Assembly (NCBI GenBank): GCA_013365365.1
Contig: JABVXU010000213.1
Location: 1-64,000, forward strand
Source: Cruorifilaria tuberocauda
Taxonomy: Eukaryota > Nematoda > Chromadorea > Rhabditida > Onchocercidae
Direction of reading: 5' to 3'
Length of the DNA stretch: 64,000 bases
Part shown: positions 12,672 through 24,156 of the stretch, one piece after another
Numbering within the stretch: the stretch's first letter is position 1
Layout of the letters: the number at the start of each line of letters is the position of its first letter
Translations under genes and position numbers: made by a program
Notes under the pieces: generated by a model
The model's database searches: none
Told to the model about the DNA's origin: nothing
The model's input: only the letters and a program-made list of their open reading frames with translations

Positions 12672-14434
12672 TTAAAATGCTCATGTTATTTAAGTTACTA
12701 TAGCTGAATGTCTTTTCTCTTAAAATCTTCATGTGCTTTAATGAAAAATATTAATACCTTACCATTCTCAGATATTTGGACTAATACTCGCTTATGAAAG
12801 ATAATTCTAAATATAATAAGCATACTGGTATCGACATCTATTCTTAGTGATATGAGATCGTTCCTAAATGTCGAAGACGTTTTCTTATTTAAATTTTTAT
12901 TCATTTTCTCGTGCAAATGCTCTTATTATTATAGTAGCATAGTTTATTTCATAATTTTTATCCTCACTGACTCGAAATATAATTTATAGGCCAATGAAGA
13001 GAGAAGAAAATGGTCGGTGACAGAAATATCAAGATGGATATTTGTTAGCGTGTCACATTCTCTTCTACTTCTACTAAGTATAGCGTGCTAAAGGTCAATT
13101 AATCTGATTAATCATTACATCGTTGGTTTCCCTTTCATTTTCACCTATTTACGCAATCAATAAACGTGAAATAAAGTGCCGAGAAGTGACATTATAACTT
13201 GGTCGCTAATACGGTACATATTACAGTACCTGAAATTGTATAAGTATGATAGAAAGAAACTTTGAAATATCAATTTAAAGTATTTATTGAAATATCTTGC
13301 GAGTCTAAATAAGAGCGAAGCAATTTCGATCATTCGAATATGGTAAATGCATTTAAAATGTATCAAATGGAATGAAAGATATTTCGTATGAAATTTAATT
13401 TGTGAAAAATGTAATAAATAACAATTGCTACACTGAAAATAATTATAGCAAATGATTAGAAATTCCAAGCAGATAATCTAAGAAATCTATTAGTGTTTAA
13501 TTTTTGAGCATTGGTAAGAGTAATACAATGATTATGTGTGGAATATTTATAGAGGAAAACAAATGAAGAAATTAGAAAGGGTGGAGGGTTACCATGGTTA
13601 GTAATTTGAAATTGTTTGGAGACTAATCAGTGAAATGAGACGCCTCCTGAATTTACTGAATGTTGACTAATGCATTGTTGGTTATTGTTACTTTCATTAC
13701 TTTTCCAAATTTCTCTCTCGCTAAAGAGTCTTCCTTTTATCAACAAAAACGGTAAAATCACTGATTCAATTTAATCGTTAAATGGAAACATTTTCTTTCA
13801 TATTATGGAGCTCTAATTCATTATTATGCTTACTTTGCAGAACAGCTAAAAAAGATGAAGCATGAGTAAAGAATTGGAATTAAATAATTTTATTACTATC
13901 AATGTAAATTATTAAATACTTGATATAAATTGCTCCACCTAATACAAATTATCTATGTTTGTTTAGGACAGACTGATCAATTATCATTTTCGTTAATGAT
14001 CCATTGACCAACTTCGATTTAACTTCGGAGTCTGAGCGCTTAAACTTGAGAAATTTTAGAAAAGAAAAAAGAAAAATCTATCAGATAAGTTTGCAATTTT
14101 TTGATCGTACTTTCCATATGGCATTTAAGATATCGCACTGTTGTTAAATTATTAATTTAAATTTGTATATGTCTTAGAATCGATATGTACTGTTGTTTCC
14201 CTTTTGGCCTTTCTCATTTGCAAAGAAAGTTAACATTTCAATGTGAATATATTTTAAACCAATATATCTGAGACAAAATTTACACTTCAGCAGTTTCGTG
14301 AAAGAAATTCTTGGATCACTGTCCAGGAAAGGAAAAAACAAAGGAAACATATCAGGAATATTTACTTCATCTGGCATTTGTAGAAATACACAAGCAGAAG
14401 AAGAATGCGTAAGTTCTCTTTTTATTTTTCGGGT

Positions 14435-14451
14435 TAAACCGGAGCGGTTTA
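14435..14451. repeat. Short inverted repeat with 7-bp arms
   Basis: Arms TAAACCG (14435-14441) and CGGTTTA (14445-14451) flank a 3-nt spacer. It is unusual for its CCG/CGG content in this A+T-rich gap and could be a protein-binding site. Confidence 0.4.
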
Positions 14452-15544
14452 CATCTTAAGCAGAAATCGCAGAAAACTCAAGAACAATCATTTTTTTCCA
14501 AGTTAATGGCGGAAAGAATTATTTTTAGCTGAAGTGAATTTATGCGTCTTTCAAATGATATTTCATCCGATCCTTTTGTTTCTTTTCTTTTCAATTTATT
14601 TGTCGCCTATTCCTTTTTTCACTTTCATTTATTTCTATCGTTTTTTATTGCTATTAATGATATCAGATCAATTCGCATTTGGATTTTAATTTCCAATTGC
14701 AATAAATTCATTGAATCTAAAACAAAAAGAGAAGTAGACTTTTCCTTCTTCGCACTTAATCATTCATTATAGGAAACAATTTAATGAATTTTTCCTTTAT
14801 TTGAATTTGAATAAATGCAACTGTAATTTATCTTAAACGATTATTCCGTTGTGAAGCTCATTTATTTCATTTTTTCAAAGTTATTTAATTAAATATAAAT
14901 GAAAACAAAATACAAAATATTGCTTACTGAAAGAAAGCACAGCTGACGGTGATATATGGGGAAGACATCATCAGTATATTGAAAGGGATAACACTTATTT
15001 TCAAATCTGTTTCACTATTTCAGTTTTTGCTGTAAAATTTATTTTAAATGTTTGTTTGACAGAAAAAAGTATTTCCGTAAGAGTCTCTTCTTTATCAGAA
15101 ATCATTAGAAATAATTGTTTGGCAATTTAATTTCAAAATAAAGATGAATTGAGTGGAGGATGAAAGTCTTTCATAGACTGTTTGAAGACAACGATTTATA
15201 CTAGTTTTATCACATCTATTTACAGTAAGCTCGACATTACTCGATTATCAAGAAAGCAGCCTTTATAGCTGCTAATTGAAAAATTCGTTACAATCAAATA
15301 ATTATTAGGTAAAAAAGAGTTTAGATCGTTTAGAATTTTTGGTAAAATTGATCAATAATTTAGTAATAATTCACATAAGTTGCAATCTTACATCATCGAT
15401 AAAAATTTCTCAGTAAATACTACTGCGAACAATGAATTGACAATATTTAAATAAAAATCATAATTTTTATATAATACTTTCATGATTATGACGTCTTTGC
15501 ATCAACACATTTTCGGAATTCCCGATAATTTCCATTCAATTTAG

Positions 15545-18500
15545 AACAAAGGAAAGACAAGAAATTTGAAGGATAACTGCAAAGATAAGACGAATTTTTT
15601 AGATCGTGCTAGATTAACGGTTGATAAAGATTCTGATTTCAATACGAATAACGATTTTGAAAGACGTAAGTCATCTGTTGGAAGAATGGGTCGACGGTTT
15701 ACACTTAATCCATTAATTTTTGCTAGAGAAGAACGTGATTTAAGACGACAATCGCTGGCGCAACTCAAGTTGTCATACTACCCAATAAATGCTAATCGTA
15801 AGTTTATTTTTATCCCTTGATTACAGTGTAATTAATCAAGTTTAAAAGTAACTACATATTTCATTAATAAATCAGGCTAATAAAAGGAGCAGATAACACA
15901 TTCCACTCAATGAACGAAATACCTGACATCATCATGGCAATTATAATTTTAGTCCAATCAATGAAATTATTAGTTTAAATTATTTCAAATTATCTGAAGT
16001 AGATTACTTCAAATTTTCCATAAATTTTGTTGCTTAATTTATTTTTTTCTATAACTTCATGATTTAATACGAGAGTTCGTTTTTGAACAAACTAATCTTA
16101 TAATAATAATTAAATGAAATGAGACTTCTTGAAGTGAAGAGGAGAAACTGAGCATAAACTGCTTAAGTACTGGATGAATTAGCTTTAATACAGATTCGTT
16201 CACCGTTTTTCCATTTGAAAGGAAGAAACGAATTGAAAAAGATAACTAGAAAAAAGAAATCAGGAAACAAAATGCAATTCGCAATTAAGCAAAAGAATTT
16301 TAACTATTTAAAAATACTTCTATGCTCTCTTATTAAGTTTAGATCAATATGATAATTTGAAGTCACAGAAGTTCAAAAAATAAAACTTAATTTTCAGAAC
16401 TTCTCCGTCGTGTAAAAAAATTATGGGATCATAACCTTAAATGCATAAAAATTATTGAAAAATTGAATTTATCTTCAAATATTTTCTGTCATATTATTAT
16501 AATAAAGAGTAAAAAAACTTTACAAACATATACTTTCAATTATTTATTTGTCGCTTTATTATAGCTCAGTTATTGTTAAGGTTATATTTATGAGTTAAAC
16601 GATTTCCAAATAAATTGACGGTATTATAATTTTTTAATTGAAAATTTAAGAAAATGTATACAATTAATTTCTCATTTCAATTTATAGTTTGTTAAAATGC
16701 CTCATCACTTAAACCATTTCGATTAATCGAATGTTATACTGAATTTAGCAGTTGTATCCACTTTTCTAGAAAGCTTTTAATCAAAGTTTGGATGAAAATA
16801 ATTTCTTTGCCACAACAATCATTCCTTCACTTTCAATTTTAGAAGTTCAGCACGTTATTAGTTAATTCAGAAAGTCAATAGAATTAAGTTCCATCATCAC
16901 ATTGTTCACTGATTAATTATGTTATTTCATTTATTCACTCATTCATTTTAAATTTCTTTCAAAATTCCATCATATTATTCTCAAACAAAACAAAATAAAA
17001 TCTAAGAAATTACTTATTCATGCTTAATAACATATTTTATATTCTGAGTATAAAAATTTGAGCGTTTCAGACTATCTTCGTGAAAATGCACTTTTCAATT
17101 ATACCAAATATATATGATCGAATTATAATGTAACAAAAGATTGTTCGATTAGATTTGATTACCAGTGGAAGTATTCTCATGAATTTTACAATGCTTCAGC
17201 CATTAGCTGACAATGAGATTTCATTCAGTGTTTATGGATTTATGAGAGAAATTTTTTCGACCAAATTCAAATGAGCAAATTTTAAAATTATAGAATTCCA
17301 ATCGTCTCCAATTTTCAAATGGAGACATAATAAAAAGTTGCAATGGCCTGTCTAATCTCATTCAGTTGCAAAATGACATGCAAAGCGTCATCACAACAAG
17401 CCGTTTCAGTTTAAATTGAATTTCAATTCATTACGAAATAACCAACAACAACAACAACATAGCAAACAACACATCAATAAGATTACATTAGTTTTTATTG
17501 AAAATAATGAAAAATTCTTTTCTTTCCACATCTCTGATCCGATCATACAATGAAAACTCAAATGGGAATTGTTTTAAATCAGAAAAAAGGCCAAGAATCG
17601 CATGGAAATATGAAGGCGAAAGAAGAATTGGATGCAATCAAAATACAAACAGAATTTATTGATGAAATATCAATATGAGAGTGATATAGATATGCAAGGA
17701 AATGATGAATTGCAATTATCTTAGATGAAACTAGTGATATGCATGTATCAGAGTAAATTTTCCATGAAATAGTTCGATGAAGGCCTAAATAAGTGATAGT
17801 TATTTCTGTTTCTTTATTTTATGAGTAATGCGTCATTTGAAAAGAACAAACGAATATTCGAAGAAAATTCATCAACCTTATTTTCCCATTTTTCGTTTTT
17901 TTTAATTTTCTGAATTATTCATTCCAAGCAATTATTATGGCCTATTGGATAAATTGGATAAATTTGAATTGATTTCAACAGTTTCAAATTATTCTTTCAA
18001 CAACATAAAATATCATTTCATAGCAAACTGTTTTTCAACGATCGCATTTATGTTATACAATGATTGAGATTTTTCTTTTCATCAGGTGATAGAAAATGAT
18101 AAGAAAATTGCTAAGATGAACAGAAGCAGAAATGCCAAGGTAAAGTAAGTATAAAAATAATTATTAATATGAAAATGGAAATGGTTCACGGAAACTTTTT
18201 GCATCTTTTTTAAGAAAAAAATCTGTTTTGTTTACTTGAAAAAATAAAAGATTCAGTATGAAGCAAACTGCGTTGAACAAAATGTAATAAAAGAAATTTT
18301 ATTGCTTATTTACTTACATTTCCTTGTTATTATATTAAATATTTGCTTCATTATTTCGAATAAAATATTATATTTAAATAAAATAAAATAAATTTTTTAC
18401 AATTTTCTTTCTTTTTCTGATCAAAAGATAAAATATATTTTGCTTCATATTTACTCAAATAATTTGCCACAATTTTTGCATATTTTTTAAAGTTTTGTTT

Positions 18501-20545
18501 ATACTTATTGATTATCTCTAGCGGATACGTACGATAGCAACGTTGGATTTTGTGGATGGTTTGTCATTATGATTACTTGGATTATATTCTTTTCTACATT
18601 TCCCATATCTGTTTGTTTCTGTCTTAAGGTAACATTTCCATTTCAAATCTAGAAATTAATTTGTCCAAACCTAATGAAGTTTTATTTAACTTAGCCAAAA
18701 GTATTGGTCATCCATCACTTCAAAGATATAGGTATTAATGATATTGTAGCTTCCTCAATCACCATGCAATGAAGATCGGAAGATTGATTATGGTGTTTAA
18801 GTTAAAAGTTGTAGATTGATATTCTTTAACCTGCTAAAAAAATCTTCTACTTTCTGAAAAATAAAAAAAGAAAATTTGATAATTGGGAAGATTTTAAAAG
18901 AGATGGAAGGTTTTCTTAGAAAATAAACCGAAAGAATTTTTAGGTGGCCCGAGAATATGAAAGAGCCGTAATTTTTCGATTGGGTAGATTAATTGGAGGT
19001 GGTGCAAAAGGCCCAGGTATATCGCAGAAATTTTTTTAAACTCATAATTGCGATTAAGGATTTTTTTTATCAAACTTTATCGATTTGAGGATTGTTCAGA
19101 AATGATTAGCTAATTGGATATGAGTAGTGATTAAATACTAATTTTTTGCATCATTAAGTTTCAGGGATATTTTTTGTACTACCATGCGTAGAATCATACG
19201 CTAAAGTGGATTTACGCACGGTATCATTCAATGTACCACCGCAAGAAGTTTGTTTTTCACATAATTATTTCAATTAATTTCACAATAATTACTATATTAC
19301 TATAGTGCCTTTTATATTCTTTTTGAATTAATTCATGAGCAAGATCTGTTGATTGATCAATTAAATTACTTAGACTGATAATCACCCAGATATTTTACAC
19401 AGATAATATAATAACTATTTAAATAAAATTTTGTTTTAATAATTGCTACAAATAAAATAATGGTATTTTAATTATATTTATAATGGAACTACTGATAAGA
19501 GATATATAATAAATCATCATATCACTGATAACATCGTTTCTTGTAATTTCATTTTATCTAATTATCATCACGTTCTCATCATGTGTCATTCAGATTCTAA
19601 CAAAGGATTCAGTAACAGTAAGCGTAGATGCTGTGGTATACTATCGGATATGTAATGCTACAATATCAGTAGCAAATGTGGAAAATGTTCATCATTCTAC
19701 TAGACTCTTGGCGCAAACAACATTGCGCAATATGTTTGGTATCAAAAGCTTATCAGAAATTTTATCCGATCGCGATGCTATCGCATTATCTATGCAGGTT
19801 TATTTTACTCTAAAAAATTTAATAAGATGCAAAATATTAAAATTAGGGTTTCAATCTTCAGCATAGAAATAATTTTTGAAAGATGATAATGTAGTGGAAG
19901 TAATGGTGGTAATATTTGGAATAGTTGTAAGACTATTCCAAAATGAATTCTCTCCAAGTTTTCGTTCTTCTTGAGAGGCATTTGAAAGTATTTTCGTAGT
20001 CTCTTCAATCATTTCATTGAATTTGCAGTTTTTTTTGACAACTTTTGACATTGAAATTGATAAATCTTACCAACCATCTTATGATATTTTCAAAATATAT
20101 CATGAATTTTCCCAATAAATTCTCTTCTGAATATCTGCTTGATTATAATGATCAATTCTACTCTCTTTTCAGGTACTTCTGGATGATGTTACAGAGAGGT
20201 GGGGAATCAAAGTGGAAAGAGTTGAAATGTACGTCACTCTATCACTTACCTGTCTTCCATTAATTGGCGTAAAGGGTTTTCACCAAAGGTTTCACTAAGC
20301 AAAATCAGAGCAGGCAATTCGTTCATTACAGGGTTGCACTGTTATGATGGCGCAAATGATTCATCAAGAAGTTATACCCATTTGCGCTATCATCCTGCAA
20401 TGTTATAGCCCTAAATGAAACAATGGCTATCTTTCTTCAGAAATGACTGTAATAGCTAATTTCAGAAAAGACGTCCGTCTGCCCATACAGCTACAACGTG
20501 CAATGGCTGCTGAAGCGGAAGCAACTCGTGAAGCAAGAGCTAAGG

Positions 20546-20577
<32 letters not shown>

Positions 20578-21190
20578 TTCTGTTTCTCTTCCTCTCTCAT
20601 TTTCTTGTCTTGTTTACCTGAAAATAATTTTATTGTTTATTAGAAGTGCAGAAAAAGTGTGTAAACCTGAATGGCTATGAAAACGAGTCTTTAATTTGCA
20701 CATTTCAATGAAGCGATGTATTTTCTATTTTCTATATCTAACTTTCTTAAACCAATTTGCTTTTTTGTATAATTTCAAAATTTGAAATTGTGAATATCAT
20801 TCCGAACTGTTCGCAGTTTAATTTTGAGTAACACCGCTGCATTTTCAGGTGATCGCAGCAGAGGGCGAGCAGAAAGCTTCACATTCACTTCAAGAAGCAG
20901 CATCGACCATATCAAAGTCTCCGGCAGCGCTGCAATTACGCTACCTGCAAACACTCAGTAGTGTTGCGTAAGTATTTGAAAAATCTTTCTCTGAAGGAAT
21001 CATACCTGAGAAAATTTTTGCTTTAGTTTTATGGAATTTGCTAAGAGTTTTAACGAGCTATCCAATATTAATGATTAAATCAAATTTTCAATTCCAAACT
21101 TCAAGTCACTTCTTTTAATTTAGTGCCGAAAAAAATTCGACGATAATCTTTCCGCTGCCGATGGAACTTATTCGGCATTTTATCAATTGA
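15545..21190 (+). CDS. Stomatin-family (STO/MEC-2/UNC-1-like) protein, 5' end not found
   Basis: Monotopic inner-leaflet membrane protein. The family binds cholesterol, oligomerises and regulates ion channels, for example in nematode touch and motor neurons. Exons: 15545-15797, 18522-18628, 18944-19016, 19165-19247, 19594-19797, 20173-20228, 20466-20544, 20849-20967 and 21124-21190. They encode 346 residues from the first exon seen. A hydrophilic N-terminal region with many Arg/Lys is followed by a hydrophobic hairpin with the conserved Pro (about residues 95-120). The PHB/SPFH core then contains REYERAVIFRLGRL, GGGAKGPG, PPQE(I/V)LTKDSVTVSVDAVVYY, RLLAQTTLRN, WGIKVERVEIKDVRLP and QRAMAAEAEA. 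The protein ends just after the typical EKNSTIIFPLP segment. The first exon opens after an acceptor (ttag 15541-15544) in phase 0 with no upstream ATG. Either an earlier exon carries the start, or translation begins at Met 15686 (299 aa). Confidence 0.93.
20546..20580 (+). repeat. (CT)n microsatellite abutting a splice donor
   Basis: A CT dinucleotide run begins right at the donor of stomatin exon 7 (exon ends 20544; intron begins gtctctctcc). The donor is therefore non-consensus beyond GT. Confidence 0.85.
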
Positions 21191-24138
21191 TTTATCAACG
21201 CTTGCTTAAACGTATTTTCAAATCTAAACAATTCCAGAGTTCCTTTCTTTACTTTGCTCTATTAATTTAGCAATTTGTAGCAATCGTTTAACGCATGTTT
21301 GTTGATAAAATTGCAAATTGACCATTTTGTTGTATATTTGTTAAATCTATTTTCAAGTAAATAATAATTTGTTTGATAGAATTCATTACCGTTGTCTTTA
21401 ACTTTACGGATGTGTTTTTTTATTTATAAAATTGTTTGAAAGATTGCTATCTCTTCCAGAATCTTTATCACATTATTCACTTTTCAAGTTTCACCTCGAA
21501 ATCCATCAAGTAAATTATATTTTTCAATCTCAAAATTAAAATTAAATGCTTTTCGACAAAAAAATTTACGATCTCTAAAACCTAAATTCAACTGATAGAA
21601 TATTAATCGATGTAATTTGCGTTATTCAAAAATAAAATTATAAAATTGGAATATTTGAAGATTCCGTGAGAGACAAATCAAATTGCACCACCGATTTTAG
21701 AAATGGCTTACATTTCTGTTGAACTGAAAGTAAACAAATCCCAAAAATTAATTTCCTTTCGGAAGAAATACTCTTTTTATCCGTTAAACAATAATATTCC
21801 AAAACGTGTCAGTCACGTATCTGAATTAAAGTGCCTCTGCACACATTTCAATCAACGGTTCACTGACTGATTATTTGCAATAACATGTTGTCATCCAAAG
21901 AAAACTAAACAACAAATGTAGTGAGAAGATTTTTGATAACTGCAAAATTAAGGAAGCTAGTCGATAACTTTTCCTTTGGAAAATATAATTTTATTTGAAT
22001 ATTATCTATGGAGTACAGTTGCAGTAATACACAAAACTTAGTTTGATAGGTGCGCAAAGATGGATGAAGCTAATTGAGAAAGCCGTCAGAAATCGCACTG
22101 CTCGTTGTGGCTTTTTTGCTCTAGGAAAGGAAGGTTATGTTAATTTGTAAGGACTAAGATATTAGGGACAAAGGAAGGGAAATTACATTTGACAAAATTG
22201 GGTAAAGATTGTTGGGGAAGTAGTGGTTTTTACTGAAGATGGATGAACAATAGAAAGTGGATATAGAATTGGCAATATGATGAGAGAATTGAAATTATTT
22301 GTTTGAAACGAAGATAATTTGTTAGAATAAGCATTGAGGTGTAAACAATCTGTGAGAATATGGCGATGGATAATGGAGAAATAGAACAATGAAACAATTT
22401 TCATAATAAGAATGAGAATATCCCATATCGGTGCTGTGCAAGACTTTTACATTTTACAGTAATGCAACATAGAACAGTAAAGATTTGAAATATTTGAATT
22501 TAAAGCTTAAGGTCGATAGATTTTTTAACATTTCAGATTTCTCGACAACAAATGAAATTTGTCAAAAGAAAGGAATCTTATTGTTTAATGAACTAATGGA
22601 TAACGAATATCATACCTTTCTGTTTACGATCAATTTTTACGTCACATCTCACACAATTAAATTCTTCAACAATAATAGATGATTATTTTTACTAATATTT
22701 CTGTTGTTTTGCTGTTATAATTTTCCTAACACTTGCAAGTTAATAAAAGATCTTACTTGAAAGTACTAAAAGTAATTCAACTTCAAAGTATTATATGCTA
22801 GAAAGGATTTCAATAATGCCCACCAAAAATCTCATTCATTTCAATTAATTATTCGGATTCATTATTTCCTCCAAATATCATCGAAGAAAATAACGCAAAT
22901 GACTCACTCTCTTCTCTCTTCCTCTCTGTATTTCTTTCATGTCTGTTTTCGAAATTTTTCAGTGTCCCAAAAATTCGTTTACGCTATCGTTAAAATGCGC
23001 CATTCCGATGAAAACATCAAATTACTAAGAGGGAAATCGATAACGGAAATATTTCTTCCTGCCTTTATTTAACTTATCTTACCAGTGAAATAATAATTTC
23101 TCTTGTACTTGTTAACATTATGGTTACATCAATCAAATATTCTACGCTGGGTCTTTTTTTGATTTCACTGTTCACGTCTTAGGGTGTTAAGCGTTAAAAT
23201 GGAGACTTTGATGCAAATTTTTAATTAATTGCTGATTTCACAGTGTAATAATTATCATTGTTCATATTTGTGATATTAAACATTACTAAATTCTTTTTTC
23301 ATTTTCATTTAAATTGCAATAATATTACTTTGAGGATAATGTGGTTTCACCATATGATGAAATATCGACGACTGACCTATATTGTTGCCAATTTCCATTA
23401 TGCTAGAATTGCTACCACACAGCACCATTCATCGAATAATCCTTCAAAGGTACCAGCAAAGCTATCAGGTTTAACAATTCATTCTTTTTCCCCACAATTG
23501 CGCAACATGTTTTGACCTCTTGACCTTTATCTGAGTTAAATTCAAAAGGATTTCGATGCAAACTGCAACATTTTCACTTCAAATTCCAAAAATTCGATTC
23601 CTTTAAGGTTAGAATGGTCATTTCACATATATTGTCCAAAACTTTTTTTCAACCATTGTTACAAAGCATATTTTTGTCCAAATATGCTTTGTAACAATGG
23701 TTGAAAAATATTTGTCTGAAAAAATGAAAATTTTTCAATTTTTTTAGTCTTTTAAAAAATTTTCATTGAAGTTTGCATTTAATTCAGTAATATAATGTGA
23801 GAATTCATAGTTATAACCAAAAGAAATTATAAGCAATATTGAACATTCGTTATGAGCAATAATTAGCTATTCGAAAATCTTCGAATTTATTGCAATCTTT
23901 TTAATATTTATCTATGAAGGCGCTTCTGTCATTTGAATCTTCCTCGGAATCTCGAATATCATGGGATCAATCTGCTATTTACTGCTAATGTCAGTCATGA
24001 TTTAAAATCATTTTAATCAATCAGTTCTCGCTGTCAATCATATAAATGTCATCTAGATTATCGAGCTATGTAGCATGTTCTGGAATATTTCAGGGATGAT
24101 ACAAATTAATCTAATTGTATTGAAAAACTACCTTTGCA
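21191..24138. other. Intergenic region between stomatin and sulfite oxidase genes
   Basis: A+T-rich. Open frames are short and unremarkable. Near 22069-22150 there is a slightly less A+T-rich stretch with a short frame starting at ATG 22065 and no recognisable product. The one striking feature is the perfect hairpin at 23645-23708. Confidence 0.5.
23645..23708. repeat. Perfect 29-bp inverted repeat with 6-nt loop
   Basis: Left arm 23645-23673 is exactly complementary to right arm 23680-23708. The loop is TTGTCC (23674-23679). Pairing stops sharply at both outer ends. The arms are mixed sequence (they contain AACCATTGTTACAAAGC), not simple AT repeat. It could be a small foldback element, a hairpin-RNA source, or the product of template-switch replication. 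No transcript evidence is visible. Confidence 0.95.
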
Positions 24139-24139
24139 G
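24131..24139 (+). promoter_or_regulatory. Candidate trans-splice (SL) acceptor of sulfite oxidase
   Basis: A pyrimidine-rich tract ending in ttgcag lies 17 nt before the ATG at 24157, as expected for a spliced-leader acceptor. An ordinary cis-spliced 5' UTR exon would look the same. Confidence 0.45.
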
Positions 24140-24156
24140 AAAACTTTGAGGATAAA

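Larger units (their letters stand above)
4597..15544. other. Long intergenic region (11 kb)
   Basis: A+T-rich DNA between the DPF stop and the first stomatin exon seen. Its first part holds the DPF 3' UTR. The missing 5' exon(s) of the stomatin gene may be in its last part. Open frames in it are short and look random, apart from three less A+T-rich islands near 7196-7320, 8048-8173 and 9667-9769. I see no tRNA, rRNA or mobile element. Confidence 0.5.

Noticed and set aside
13157..13468. 103-residue minus-strand frame
   Set aside because: Tyr/Phe/Ile/Asn-rich composition as expected from random A+T-rich DNA. No motif and no splice context.
22065..22150. Short ATG frame (about 28 codons) in the stomatin 3' flank
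   Set aside because: Too short, with no splice site in phase, and the same frame has a stop just upstream. No homology.
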